A stretch of DNA of 64,000 nucleotides from assembly GCA_905221605.1 (NCBI GenBank), contig CAJNDS010002578.1, forward strand, positions 289,768-353,767. Direction: 5' to 3'. The DNA is from Symbiodinium natans. Its lineage: Eukaryota; Sar; Dinophyceae; Suessiales; Symbiodiniaceae. Under the pieces are notes generated by a model. It was not told the DNA's origin. It saw only the letters and a program-made list of their open reading frames with translations, and did no database searches. Shown in pieces: positions 9,200 to 19,219 of this stretch (its first letter is position 1; every line of letters starts with the position of its first letter). A program made the position numbers and the translations under genes.

Positions 9200-9828
9200 C
9201 TACGCCGGCTCGTAGAACAGGTACACGGCCTCGAAGCCGTCCCGAGGCGGCGCCTCCAGGGACTCCAGCAGGCGGCGGCGCTCCTCCGGGCCGGCGGCGG
9301 TGTCGGGGTTGTAGCGCACGAACTTCACCGGCTCCAGGTGGTGGCTGCGCACGCGCTCCATGCGGCGCTCCGGGCAGCGGAGCTCGTGCTGGTGCTCGTC
9401 GACCTCGAGCACGCAGGCGCCCCAGGCGAAGTAGAGCACGAAGTCGAGGCGCGCGAGCTCGGGCTCCTCGCCGTCGCAGAAGTCCACGCGCACCGTGCGC
9501 TCGAAGGGCAGCCCCGCCTCCGCCAGCCAGGCCGCCACGCGGTCCTCCCGCGGGCAGCCCACGCGGCGCCCCCTGGCGGGGCTCTCCAGGTGCTTCCGCA
9601 GGTCCGCGGCTGGTGGCAGCGGTACGCGCACAAATGGCACCGGTGCGGCCGCTCGTCCCGGTGGCGGATGCGCACGTGCACCTCCAGCGCGTACTTGGTG
9701 CCGAAGCTCTTGTGGCACTCGGCGCAGGAGAAGGGCTTCTCCTTCAGGTGCACGGCCGAGACGTGGCGCTGCAGCAGGCTGCGGCACTGGAAGGCCTTGC
9801 GGCAGTGCGGGCAGGGCTGAGGCGCCAT
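9200..9828 (-). pseudogene. C2H2 zinc-finger / Vsr-like nuclease, one frameshift
   Basis: ATG at 9826-9828. The N-terminus has classical C2H2 fingers: CPHCRKAFQCRSLLQRHVSAVH, CAECHKSFGTKYALEVHVRIRH and a third start CHLCAYRC. Near 9600 the frame shifts to a PD-(D/E)XK-type nuclease core with LDFVLYFAWGACVLEVDEHQH (candidate metal ligands D and E-x-D) and KFVRYNPD, ending VYLFYEPA. The same nuclease core occurs in the intact gene at 23738-24739, fused there to a different finger type. Such proteins probably cut DNA at sites chosen by their fingers. One indel breaks this copy. Confidence 0.65.
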
Positions 9829-9905
9829 CCTTGAGCCGACAAGCTGCCTCGAGAACGCCTCACAACAAGCACAGCCTCAGCAACCCTACATGACGCAGTT
9901 TTTGC

Positions 9906-10254
9906 TCAGAAGCTGATGTGCAGCTCGCGGCTCCTGTACGAGCCGCCGTCGTGGGCCTGCCGCAGCCATTGGCAGCGGCCCACCGCGCAGGAACCCGCCA
10001 GGATCCCCGCGCCCCCGCAGCCCACCCGCGTGAAGCGCAGGCAGGTCTCACGCGGTCTCCCCCACCGCCGCTGCAACCACGGCTCGATCTCGCCTTCGAA
10101 GGCGAGGGAGACGTGCAGGCCCGTCAGGCGCCCGCCACGGAGGGGCGAGTCGCCCTCGACGTGCAGGGCCCCAGAGCCCCCTCCGCCGCACGCCCTGCGC
10201 CAGCAGGCGCTCGACGGCGATCTCGTACTCGTCCCAGTCCAGAAATTTCGCCAT
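9906..10254 (-). pseudogene. Small PLV gene, unknown, one frameshift
   Basis: ATG at 10252-10254 gives MAKFLDWDEYEIAVERLL. Near 10190 the frame shifts to ALHVEGDSPLRGGRLTGLHV, continues through RFTRVGCGGAGILAGSCAV and ends SRELHISF. The product would be about 115 residues with a mixed alpha/beta pattern. It is not recognised. It is the first gene left of a repeat array that separates it from the integrase. Confidence 0.4.
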
Positions 10255-10294
10255 GGCTTGAGAACGGCTGCGTGCACACGGTCCACATGTGGTC

Positions 10295-10678
10295 AGCAGT
10301 CCCGCAGGTCAGCATTCCCTTCCCCCTAGCTTATAAGGAAACCGATTTGCTCCGCAGTTTTTGCTCGGATCCCACGCGCCCCCCTTCTCCACGTGGTCAG
10401 CTTGCAGCTCAGCATTCCCTCCTCCTTAGCTTGTAAGGAAACCGATTTGCTCCGCAGTTTTTGCTCGGATCCCACGCGCCCCCCTTCTCCACGTGGTCAG
10501 CTTGCAGCTCAGCATTCCCTCCTCCTTGCTTGAAGGAAACCGATTTGCTCCGCAGTTTTTGCTCGGATCCCACGCGCCCCCCTTCTCCACGTGGTCAGCT
10601 TGCAGCTCAGCATTCCCTCCTAGCTTGTAAGGAAACCGATTTGCTGCGCAGTTTTTGCTCTGATTCCACGCGTTCGCG
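10295..10678. repeat. Tandem repeat, ~96-100-bp unit, four copies
   Basis: The marker ACCGATTTGCTCCGCAG occurs at 10341, 10441, 10539 and 10635. Each unit runs through TTTTTGCTCGGATCCCACGCG, CTTCTCCACGTGGTCAG and CAGCATTCCCTCC. It lies between the convergent-side end of the integrase gene and the start of the small gene at 10254, so it could be an amplified promoter or terminator region. Minus-strand ORFs here add GIRAKTAEQIGFLTS-type repeats to the integrase frame and are not native. Confidence 0.85.
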
Positions 10679-11835
10679 CTAGTTGAGCTCCCGAGGCGCC
10701 CTGCGCGGCGGCGGGGCGTTGAAGTCGCGCAGCTGCCGCACGGCCAGGGGCGGCCTCCTCGCCGCGGCGGCCTGGAGCCGCAAGGCCAGGGGCAGGCGGC
10801 GGCAGCGGCGGCGGCAGCGGTGGTGGTGGCGCGGGCGGGGCTTTCGGCGCGGGGTTGAAGTCCCGCAGCTGCCTGGCGGCCAGCGGCACGCCCGGCTGCG
10901 TGAGCCTCTGCACGGGCTCCCCGCTGGCCTTGGGCACGGGCTGCACGTGCTTCAGCAGGCCCTCCGTGCCGTCCGTGGCCCGCACAGTCATCGAGTCGTA
11001 GCCCGCCAGCTGCTTTACCGGCCCGTACTGGGGCTGGAAGCTCCTCTGGGCGTTCGTGGGGGCGCGGAAGGCCCCCGCCTCCGCGAGGCGCCGCTGTCGG
11101 CCCTCCGTCAGCTCCCGGTTGTGCTGGAACTTCCGCGCGTTGTCCTGGTAGACGCGGAACGTGGTGGCCGGCTGCTTCTCCACGTCCTCGGGCGCTGCGT
11201 GCACCGCCTCCTTGTTGTAGGCCTCCGTGGCCCCCTCCACGTGCTCCGCCCAGCCGCCCGCGTCCCGCGCCACCTTCCCCGCCAGGTCCCGCTTCAGCGT
11301 CTGGATGGCCCTGTCCACCACGGCCAGCGCGTTGCGGTCCTCCGGCCGCTTGTGTCTGTGCACCGCCGGCTCCGGGACCTCCTCCAGGCCCTGAAACTCG
11401 TTGCCCTGGTCCGTGGAGACCACGTAGTTGCTCTCCCCTTCCACCAGCTTCGGGATGATCTCGGCGGCGGCCTGGGTCACCGTCTCCGCCTGCTTGTCGG
11501 GCAGGCTTCGTGGCCACCTCCCGCGTGAAGACGTCCGTCGTCCGTGACCACCAGCCCGTACTTGTTCCTCCCCCGAGTGTTCTGGGAGAAGTCCACCAGG
11601 TCCGCCTGCAGGCGGTCGTTGGGGCCCTCCGCCGCGCTCTTGCCCAGGCTCCGCGGCTTGGGCGCCAGCGCCTGCCGCGCCACGTCCCCCCGCAGGGCCT
11701 GGCGGGCCCGCGCTGCCGTCAGGTCCCTGCGCTTCGGGTGGTCCCGGCGCGCGATTTGGTGGAGCTTGCGCGGGTCCCGCACGTTGTACTCCTCCGCGAG
11801 GCCCGCAAAAACTGGAGCGCCGCCTCCTCCACCAT
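10679..11835 (-). pseudogene. Retroviral-type (rve/DDE) integrase of the PLV, frameshifted
   Basis: ATG at 11833-11835 lies 2 bp after the fibre stop (TAGAAATG). Early sequence reads LAEEYNVRDPRKLHQIARR. The catalytic core starts RLQADLVDFSQNTRGRNKYG (first Asp), shifts frame near 11540 and 11500, then continues VVSTDQGNEFQ (second Asp) and RNALAVVDRAIQTLKRDLAG. In rve integrases the third catalytic residue is Glu; here Asp stands in that place, 32 residues after the second Asp. The C-terminus is Pro-rich with a repeated RQLRDFN motif and ends before TAG at 10679-10681. The enzyme would insert viral DNA in the host genome, as in Polintons. At least three indels make this copy inactive. Confidence 0.75.
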
Positions 11836-11837
11836 TT

Positions 11838-13256
11838 CTACTTCTTCTTGGGCTTCTTCTCCAGGGCCTCCACACGTGCCTGGAGCCCCTTCACGACGCC
11901 CCAGAGCACGGCCGTGAGCCTGCTGTAGTCGAGCGTCAACAGCTCCTCCCCGTCCCGGTACGTCTTCCCCGTCACCCCCGCCCCGAGGAAGTCCTGGGCC
12001 AGGAAGCCCAGGCGGTTGTGGTGGTCGATGTCCGTGCGGTCGTAGATCTTCGGGTGGGCGCCGTCGAAGATGGCCTGCAGCGCCTCCAGGTCCGCGTCCG
12101 CGATGTTCGTCTTCACCCGCTCGTCGCTGAGGTTGTTGAAGCCGTAGTTGACCGTGACGTCCGAGTCCGTCTCCACCACGAGGGGCGCGGAGCCGCTGGT
12201 GCGGTTCTGCAGCCAGATCTCCTGGTTGGGGGCGTAGAGCGTGCAGCCGCCCGTCGACGGCGTCTCCAGCCGCACGAAGCCCGCGCCCCCGTTGGCGCTC
12301 ATCTCCAGCATCGCGAAGCCCGTGGGGGCCGTGTTCTCCACGCGGACGGCCACGTTGCCGTCCGTCGGGTTGGCGGAGAGCGGGAAGTTCTCCGTCACGT
12401 TGAGGCCCTTGGAGGTGCAGACGATGCCCTGCGTGCCGCCCTGGATCGCCAGGTTGGCCACGCCGCCCGTGGTGGCGATGCTGGCGCAGGTGAGCGTCCT
12501 GCTCTGCGCCACGTTCACTGCTCCAGCGCGATCTGGGAGGAGGTCATCTCGGCGATGACGGCCGCGCCGCTGTCCAGGAACTGGAGGCCCACCAGCCCGG
12601 CGGCCACGCGCAGGTAGCCGTCCCCGCTCACGGCCCGCAGCAGCGGCGTCTGCACGTCCACCGTGAAGAGCGCGTGCCCGTGGCGGTGAAGTTGAGCGTG
12701 TTCACGAAGCTGCTGGCGGTGAGGCTGGTGCGACGTCCAGGTCGGCCGGCGTGGCGTAGCGGGAGGCGCTCTCCGCCTTGCTGTAGCAGTCCGCGTTGAG
12801 GCGCAGCGTCGCCCCGTTGCCGAGGATGGGCGTGGCGCTCAGGGGCGCCTGGGGCAGGAGCGCTCTCACCATTCTCGGAGTGAACTGCTCCAGCACCATC
12901 GTGTAGATGCCCCCGCCCTCCACGTTCCCGTTCGTGGGAAAGTACCGGGAGTCCAGGGGCGCGAAGTCGCTGCTGGAGAAGTACCTCCCATCCGACTCGC
13001 TCTTGGAGTAGCAGTCGCAGGTCAGCTGCACCGTGGCGGAGTTGCCCAAAATGAGGTTCGCCCCCAACGGCGCCTGCGGCAGCAGCGCGCGGATCATTCT
13101 TGGCGTGAAGTTGTCGAGAACCAGGGGGATGATGCCTCCGCCGCCGGCGTTGCCGTTCACGGGGTGGTAGCGCGCGTCCCCCTGCGCCTCGGTGAGGAGC
13201 CCGGCGGAGCTGATCTGGCTCGCGATCTCCGCGCTGGTTTCCGTCTGGTCCCAGTA
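11838..13256 (-). pseudogene. Tail-fibre-like protein, C-terminal half with S74 chaperone domain
   Basis: The right-hand part has two repeats of the form DARYHPVNGN...GGGGIIPLVLDNFTPR and DSRYFPTNGN...GGGIYTMVLEQFTPR, each about 75 residues, with CYSKSESDGRYF and CYSKAESASRYA. After frameshifts near 12730 and 12525 it reads VAQSRTLTCASIAT and a beta-rich shaft. The end is an S74 intramolecular chaperone domain: NLSDERVKTNIADAD (conserved Ser and Lys of the self-cleavage dyad), YDRTD, LGFLAQDFLG and a final coiled coil GLQARVEALEKK. S74 domains trimerise phage fibres and then cut themselves off. The N-terminal half is at 22271-23737, separated by the 13257-22270 element. Confidence 0.7.
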
Positions 13257-13276
13257 CCCAGAAGCCCGAAAGAACT

Positions 13277-14111
13277 CTAAATAAGAAAACAAGCCTTAAA
13301 GCAATGCCTGCAGCGGGGAAAGAAGCCTTATTCAAGGCATTAAACCCCTAATTCAAGGTAAAAGCAAGTAAATAAAGCCTTTAGGCCTTAAATTTTAAGG
13401 CAGCAAGCTTTAAAATCATGTAATGGTCGTTAATGAAGAAAGGTTTGTGCGGACCTTATTTAAAGAAGTTTTTCAAAAATAAGGAAGGTTCACCGGCATG
13501 CCCCGGCATGCAAGCAGAGATAGTGACGACGTGAGTTACTGCAACTGTTCCCAACATCTTTTCAAAAAATTGGGCATAGTTTTGTTCTCATGAATCACTG
13601 TTCATGCATCCAAATATCATTAAGGCACGACGTGGCCCGCTGCCTCTGCCAGGAGCATCTCCCCAAAAAAATGGGCATAGTTCTGTTCTCATTCAGCATG
13701 TCCGGATATTCATGAGAGCACCGAAAATATATAACCTTAAAAAAAATCATTAACATGCATGCATGACGTGTACATGTGTGATCGATCAAAAGGGTGCAGC
13801 TGCAGCATCTCATGCTTCCATGCTTGCAATTGCATCTGATCATTCGGTCCATGGTTCGCTCCATGAACCCTCGATCGTGTTCCCGTGCCAGGCTGTGTGC
13901 ACTACACAGCCTCGTGATCAAAAAACTCGATCTTACATGCGTGCACATGAGACATGAATTAATTCTTATATCTTATCATGCAAAATATTTTTATTATTAT
14001 TATTAAGGAGCATTTCCCATGCATGCTCCTGCAGAATCTTAACCATGCATGCACATGCAGGAGCCTTTCAATAGCTCCTATCTGCAACCGATCATGATCA
14101 TGCACATATTT
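13277..14111. other. Non-coding left part of the 9-kb element
   Basis: AT-richer than the flanks, with repeated TTAAGGC/GCCTTAA blocks at 13300-13400, two similar CAAAAAATTGGGCATAGTT and AAAAAATGGGCATAGTT segments (13563 and 13662), many GCATGC/ATGCAT steps and a (TTA)n-like run at 13990-14005. No gene seen. Confidence 0.5.
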
Positions 14112-14872
14112 TCACAAGCAGGGCACATCGTGCAAGGTGCTGAACTTGTCAAAAAAACTGCGGCCCAGAGCAACAGCAGAGTTTTTGCCGCCTCTTCGGG
14201 CAGCAAGCTGGGCAACTTTGCCTCCAAAGTCTTCGTCTCGGTACGTCCAGGCTCGGGAGGGACACACCGTGGCTGCATAGGTCAGCTCACAAAACATGTG
14301 GAGCTTCGGTTTGATGCGGAAAAGCTTAAGATCCATCGCAGCAGCTTGCGAGCTCAGGCTTACATAGCTCATGGCAAATTCGGCCCCTTTCGTTGCAAGT
14401 GTATACTGGTTGAAGACCTGGGGGCTGAGCTGCTCGTAGCAAGCATTGAAATATTGGGTTGCTGCCAAGAGGGTCTGCTCGAACTCGTTGCTAGGATCCA
14501 TGAGGCTCTGGCAAAGAAGCATCGCGAAGGGCACAAGGGCCCTGGATTCAGCTGCCTTCGCCCTGAGTTTTGCAAAAGGTTTCCCCTCAGGCTTCAACAT
14601 GCTGGGTTTGAGCTCGCGGAGTCGACTTGTTACCTCATTGGAATTGTAGTAGGTCCGCATCTCCCGGTGCAAATTCCGGCATCGTTCAGCAAAACTGTTG
14701 CCTGGCATGTGCTTGTCGCAGATATATTTCAAGGTGCTGCCAATAAAGTCCAAAGCTATGCCCAGGTCCGAGACATGCAGCCAATCAAGCTGAATAATTG
14801 ACAGCTTAAAATGGACACCCCAGCAGGGGCGATTTGTCCTGCAAAGAACAAAGGGCTGACCAGTGGTTGTGT
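14112..14872 (-). CDS. Exon: conserved dinoflagellate repeat-family protein, C-terminal segment
   Basis: The minus-strand frame is open from a possible splice acceptor (TTTGCAG at about 14872-14878) through SIIQLDWLHVSDLGIALDF, MRTYYNSNEVTSRLREL, FRIKPKLHMFCEL and TWTYRDEDFGGKVA-like RDEDFGGKVAQLAARRGG, to a stop near 14112. I remember the pattern DWxHVxDLG / KPKLHxFxEL / TYRDEDFGG from many predicted Symbiodinium proteins of unknown function. The acidic residues (DLG, RDED) could be catalytic in a transposase or nuclease, but that is unproven. It is probably the last exon of the minus-strand gene. Confidence 0.55.
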
Positions 14873-15112
14873 CTATTTTCGGGTCGCAACCAGAAAGCCG
14901 AGGTCGACACCTCGTGAACCCGATCTGGCACCATTGTGCAGTACCAACAGCAGCCTTTATTTTCGTTCCTTACTTAAGCTTAGGATTATATAACAATATA
15001 TATATAATACACATATACTATATATAAGCTTGATCATAAGAAAAAACATATAGACATTCAAACAAATGCATTATAGGAGGATCGACATGATCCTCCTGGC
15101 TGCGAGCATCAA
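14873..15112. other. Probable intron
   Basis: AT-rich (ATATATATAATACACATATAC near 15000) with no open frame. Ends in a TTTGCAG-type acceptor when read on the minus strand. Confidence 0.4.
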
Positions 15113-15970
15113 TCAGCCAAGCCACCATGCAGGCAGGTACAATGTCTGCTTGAAGAATGCCCAGTCACCTCTGACCTGCCCCAAAATCGCTCGAGGACAG
15201 GGCTTGCCTTCAAGCCGGGCGCGCCACCCGTCTGTAGCATGCCACGGTGAGCCATCGTGTCGATGGCTGGGGAAGACACCTGCAGCAGCGAAACGAAAAC
15301 TCCAGGCCACAACCTCCATGATGCAATTCCAGGTCGCGTTTTTGACCATGAGGTGCTTCTGGACGAGGCAGAGCGGGAAACGAGTGTCCGATCTAGAGCT
15401 ACAGCTCAGGACATTCATCGAAAGGACTTCCACCACTTGGGTTCGGTCCCTGTTTAAAGGGGTTCCATCACCCCAGAGGCCCACGGAAATGACATCCTCT
15501 GTGCCAACCTGAAGGAAGGCGGCAGCTCGTCGGAGGAATGCCTCTTCGTCTGCTTCCAGTGCATCTCTGTTTCGAAGACTAGCAGGATCATGAGATTTCT
15601 GGTCGAGGCAATATAGGAGCTCGTGAGGGAGCCACATGATGATGTCTCCCTGTTCTTCTCTCTGCTCCTTATGATTCCACAAAGGTACTTGGAGGACTTG
15701 GAGGACGTATTGTTTGGGCCAGTGTCGATTTACCTTCATATTATTCAGCAGCTCTTTGTGTCGAGCTGTGCTGTCACTGCGTCTCGTACCAACACGAGCA
15801 AGATGATCGACGTGAGCACTGCCACTGGCCTCAGCATCACGAAACAAACGACCAGTCTCTGCTGCAGAGATGGCATTGTTCAGGAACAAATTCCCCAACC
15901 TTTTTCCGAGTCGTCTCTTCGGGTCGACATGGCTCAAATGAATTTGAGATCTTTTGTTGGAATTCATAGC
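15113..15970 (-). CDS. Exon: conserved dinoflagellate repeat-family protein, central segment
   Basis: Open minus-strand frame starting near RSQIHLSHVDPKRRLGKRLG and continuing LFLNNAISAAETGRLFRDA, WLPHELLYCLDQKSHDP, SVGLWGDGTPLNRDRTQVVE, LCLVQKHLMVKNATWNC and HRHDGSPWHATDGWRARLEG, to a stop at 15113. The LWGDGxPxNxDR and HRHDGxPW motifs are typical of the same Symbiodinium-wide family. The frame is intact for nearly 290 codons, unlike the decayed viral genes around the element, which suggests a younger insertion. Catalytic function is unknown. Confidence 0.55.
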   Translation of the reverse strand, partial: AMNSNKRSQIHLSHVDPKRRLGKRLGNLFLNNAISAAETGRLFRDAEASGSAHVDHLARVGTRRSDSTARHKELLNNMKVNRHWPKQYVLQVLQVPLWNHKEQREEQGDIIMWLPHELLYCLDQKSHDPASLRNRDALEADEEAFLRRAAAFLQVGTEDVISVGLWGDGTPLNRDRTQVVEVLSMNVLSCSSRSDTRFPLCLVQKHLMVKNATWNCIMEVVAWSFRFAAAGVFPSHRHDGSPWHATDGWRARLEGKPCPRAILGQVRGDWAFFKQTLYLPAWWLG

Positions 15971-16164
15971 AGCTGCATATATATACTCTATCATGCAGTG
16001 CACGGTCGATCAGTCGCATTGAAAGACAAGAACACGGAGTCCATGGATCCAAAAGCGGGCACCCTCCTTTTTGTTCTGCACTGCACACCCTCGATCCAAA
16101 AACATGTATACACGAATGCCCGGCCCGAGCAGTACTATAGGAGTCGATCATCGAAATGGAGCCG

Positions 16165-16305
16165 ATTCTGCCAGCAGCATCCTGGCGGACGATCGACTCC
16201 TTCCTGCAGATCTTACAATTCTCAGGAAGACGGGCCTTGTCGATACCATCGATGTTCTCGAGGGCGAAGTCGTCTCCAGATCCTTCGACATGATTGAAAT
16301 CACTG
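16165..16305 (-). CDS. Exon candidate with CxxC motif
   Basis: The minus-strand frame reads DFNHVEGSGDDFALENIDGI followed by ARLPENCKICRKESIVRQD, with AT-rich non-coding sequence on both sides. It is short but has ordinary composition and sits between the exons at 16410 and 15970. Splice borders were not resolved. Confidence 0.4.
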
Positions 16306-16409
16306 TGGATCATCGTATGTGCATCATGATATGTTAACATGTAGCAGCAAATGTTTTGCAAAGCTCTTTCCAAAAAGCAGAGCTGGCGATTCATATGTAT
16401 GTGCCGTAT

Positions 16410-17633
16410 TTACAGCTCCAAAATGGCTTTGGCCTTCTTCCTTTGGGCAGCATCCTGGTGCACTGCACCCTCAGAAATGCATTCGGCCACCTGAGCCTTG
16501 AGCTCTTCGGTGACGTCAGTAACAGAGCGCCAGGCATGCAGCTTACTGCGAATTTGACCCAACCATGTGTCGAGCTCGGTGAGAGCAGTCTGCAAATCCG
16601 TCTGGACATCCTCTTTTTTGTGTTTGGCCCTGGCCAGCAAATCCTTCAAGACGATCTCCAGCTTCTCAAGCTTGCTCTTGCCCGACATGAGCACCCCGAC
16701 CTGATTCTTGAACTCGACGAGTTCGGGGTTGGTGACAGTAATGCCTGCTGCAGACGACGAAGCTTCGTCCATCAGCTTTGCCGCCTTGTCCTTGTCCTGC
16801 ACATCGAACCCACCCATGATAGTGTCGGTCTCCTTCCGAGTGAACTCTGTCTCGGTGTGCTTTCGCTTCCCATAATGAAATCGTTTCTCGCCGGCCTTGT
16901 GCAGACCACGTTCCCTGGCACTGTTGGTGTCCCACTCATAATCATACGGGGTTTCGGCAAGGATTGCATTCAGGATTTTCTTATGGTCCTTGTCCTCCCA
17001 ATTCAAGCCCTCGTGCGTCGCAATCTCGAAGCCTGCAGTGCCAAAAGAAAAAGGTGCCTCCTTATTATAGCAGACCCAAGGGTGCATGCCAACCCCAAGA
17101 GAAACAGCTCCACATGCCGCCCAGACACGAGTCATGTAACCAGCCAGGTGGCCCTCTGTCGTCTTAACCTCATTCTCGTGCTGTTTGGTTCTCTGAAGCC
17201 AAGCCTTGCCCGTCCTGTCCCCGGCCCAGCTGCCGAGCATCATCATTTTTTCGTGATTCTGCGACCTAGCGAGGCCACTGTACTCCAAGTAGAATTTGAC
17301 CTTTCCCTCTAGGACCTCGGCCTCTTGCTGGGACAAAGTCAGGGAGCCAGCCTTGTATTCCTTTAACTTTTTCACGTTGGCCTTCCCTTGTGTCACCAGG
17401 TTGCTCTGCATCTTTTTCACGTCTGCAGCACTTACACCTGCCAAAGGGCCATCCTCGGCGTCGGATTCTGTTTTGACCTCGGGCTTAGAGTTCTTGGGGC
17501 TGTTCTTGGGCTTGGGGCTGCTCTTGGCAGCCTTGGGTGCGGGTTTGGCCACGGGTTGCCCTCTCTTAATGCCGGCCACGAAGACCAAAGACCAGCAAGG
17601 CAGCAAAGATGTCAGCCATGAGAGCAAAGCCAT
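16410..17633 (-). CDS. Long exon/ORF of the 9-kb element, unknown protein
   Basis: 407 open codons from ATG at 17631-17633 (MALLSWLTSLLPCWSLVFVA, a hydrophobic start that may be intron read-through). A Lys/Pro/Ser linker (KPAPKAAKSSPKPKNSPKNS) follows, then a helical domain (LTLSQQEAEVLEGKVKFYLE), the segment GAVSLGVGMHPWVCYNKEAP with DTIMGGFDVQ later, and a C-terminal coiled coil ending QDAAQRKKAKAILEL at a stop near 16410. No frameshift is present. The family is not one I can name. It lies between exons of the conserved repeat-family gene and is presumably part of the same product or its partner. Confidence 0.5.
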   Translation of the reverse strand: MALLSWLTSLLPCWSLVFVAGIKRGQPVAKPAPKAAKSSPKPKNSPKNSKPEVKTESDAEDGPLAGVSAADVKKMQSNLVTQGKANVKKLKEYKAGSLTLSQQEAEVLEGKVKFYLEYSGLARSQNHEKMMMLGSWAGDRTGKAWLQRTKQHENEVKTTEGHLAGYMTRVWAACGAVSLGVGMHPWVCYNKEAPFSFGTAGFEIATHEGLNWEDKDHKKILNAILAETPYDYEWDTNSARERGLHKAGEKRFHYGKRKHTETEFTRKETDTIMGGFDVQDKDKAAKLMDEASSSAAGITVTNPELVEFKNQVGVLMSGKSKLEKLEIVLKDLLARAKHKKEDVQTDLQTALTELDTWLGQIRSKLHAWRSVTDVTEELKAQVAECISEGAVHQDAAQRKKAKAILEL

Positions 17634-17739
17634 CGTGGCCAGGAAACACAGCAGCTATATGATAGCTACAATCGAACTGCACTACAGAAATGCTCGTGCC
17701 GAACATGTGCATGATCGATTCCTGTGTCTTGGGACAACC

Positions 17740-17880
17740 AAGACAAAAGGAGTTAAACAGGAGTTAAGTTTAACTCCAACTTAACTGCTGTTTAACTCCT
17801 ATTTTAAATTAAAAACAAAAGGAAAAAGCCAGTTAAATAGGAGTTAAGTTGGAGTTAAGCTTAACTCCTGTTTAACTCCT
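17740..17880. repeat. Palindromic GTTAAAC/GAGTTAA cluster
   Basis: Repeated AGGAGTTAA and TTAACTCCT blocks alternate (17748-17800 and 17833-17880), able to fold into several hairpins. They lie just upstream of the ORF at 16410-17633 on its strand, in a probable intron. Confidence 0.7.
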
Positions 17881-17959
17881 CTCAACCCCGAAACGTTTGC
17901 ATTCCAATTCGCTGTGCCTGGCCTGCATGCCCACACATCTCGAGGAAGACACCTCGTTA

Positions 17960-18262
17960 CTTTGTGTTAAGGACTTTATGGGTTTAGGTGTTTAAGGCTT
18001 TAGGGCCTTCTAGGGGTTTGGGGGTGGTTTAGCGGTTTAGCGGTTTAGAGGTTTAGGGCTTTAGGGGTTTAAGGGTTTAAGGGTTTAGGGGTTTAGGGTT
18101 TAAGGTTTTCGTTTGTAGGTTAGCGAGGAACATATCAAGGAGGCACTGGCGGCAGCTCCTGAAAGGGTTTCGGGTTTCGGCTTTAGGGGTTAAGGGTTTC
18201 GGTCGGGTTGAGGGTTTAGAGGGCTTAGGGTTTTAAAGGGTTTAAGGGTTTAAGGGTTTTAA
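17960..18262. repeat. Degenerate telomere-like TTTAGGG repeat tract
   Basis: Dense GGTTTAGGG, GGGTTTAAGGG and GGTTTAGCGG units on the + strand across about 300 bp. TTTAGGG is the telomere repeat reported for dinoflagellates and plants. Units are imperfect and interrupted (for example by 18110-18170), so this is an interstitial relic, not a telomere. Confidence 0.75.
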
Positions 18263-18622
18263 TCAATAAGGAGGTTTCTGCTTTTGAAGACACGGACCTC
18301 CTGTGTACAGTAGCACAACCATGCACAAAGAAACAAAAGGAGGGCACGAGCGGCACCTCCTGTGGTGTCATTGAAGACGAATTCCTTCCATGGATGATCA
18401 TGGGAACAGAACGATTCATGCACACTAGCAGCACAACCAGGAAAGAACAATTGAAGGAGGCTCTAGCAGCAGCTCCTGTGTTGTCGAACATGCACATCCA
18501 GGGCGTGTCCTGCAGGTCAGAAATCGGATCAAGGCAGCCCTAGTCGTGTTTTGAGTTGCATGATTGAAGCACAACAAGGACAACGATCTTTCTTTTTCAA
18601 CAGCAAGCCGGCCGTCGATCGA
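18263..18622. other. Probable intron with AGGAGG/CCTCCT motifs
   Basis: No supported ORF. Three blocks share GGAGG(T/C)(A/G)C...GCAGCTCCTGTG (18269-18305, 18338-18362, 18452-18482), that is, a dispersed internal repeat of about 100 bp spacing. Confidence 0.4.
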
Positions 18623-18870
18623 TCAGGCCACCACTCCGTCCCCAGCACCATCGGGGCCGTCATTGCGAGGGTCTCCTGGCGGCTTCCACAGGACCACAGC
18701 ATACGGGCCGGGATCCTCCATCTCCTCTTCTTCCTCTTGCTCGATGTCGCCAACCCCAGCCCCACCAGCATCGTCGGATCCCCATCGCTGGTCGCCCTTC
18801 CACTGCTTCCCCTTCTGCCGGTTGGCCCAATAAACCTTCCTCTTCAGGCCTCCAGGGATCCGAATTTTAG
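18623..18870 (-). CDS. Exon candidate, Glu-rich
   Basis: The minus strand reads GGLKRKVYWANRQKGKQWKG, then GDIEQEEEEEMEDPGPYAV with VLWKPPGDPRND. A (TA)n tract (18873-18902) precedes it and the frame ends in a stop at 18623. The composition is protein-like; splice sites are unresolved. I recall similar KVYWANRQKGKQW-type motifs in the same Symbiodinium family. Confidence 0.4.
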
Positions 18871-18872
18871 CA

Positions 18873-18873
18873 T

Positions 18874-18902
<29 letters not shown>
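18873..18902. repeat. (TA)n microsatellite
   Basis: About 14 TA dinucleotides. A hot spot for length variation, inside a probable intron. Confidence 0.95.
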
Positions 18903-18904
<2 letters not shown>

Positions 18905-19009
18905 CATTATATAAAGATATATAAAAGGCTACATTATGTACACATATAGGATTCAGGTTGGTATATATATATAGGAGATCCTCCTATATAGAGTAGGAGA
19001 CCTCCTGCC

Positions 19010-19150
19010 TCGGTTCTTCTTCGGCCGGCTGCGGGCCCATGCGATGTTGCTCTTGCACGTCTCAGGGTCGATCATTTTACCTGCCCAGCGTTTGGCATGG
19101 TTGAGGTCCTCGTGCTGCAGGTAGCTGTACTTGGTTGCATTCTTTTATAA
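19010..19150 (-). CDS. Exon candidate
   Basis: The minus strand reads KYSYLQHEDLNHAKRWAGKM, then IDPETCKSNIAWARSRPKKN, between AT-rich flanks with GGAGATCCTCC-type palindromes. It is too short to name. It fits in order between the Cys-rich exon and the Glu-rich exon. Confidence 0.4.
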
Positions 19151-19219
19151 GACATGCAATCCGGATCCGTCTTTAGGAGACCTCCTATATAATTAATTTT
19201 TCTAGGAGATCCATCCTCG

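Noticed and set aside
7981-9834. 617-codon + strand ORF
   Set aside because: Shadow opposite two or three minus-strand genes with recognisable content, including C2H2 fingers and a nuclease core; its own translation is low-complexity.
11544-12617. 357-codon + strand ORF
   Set aside because: Antisense to integrase and the S74 fibre domain.
17960-18262. A true chromosome end
   Set aside because: Repeat units are degenerate and coding sequence continues on both sides.
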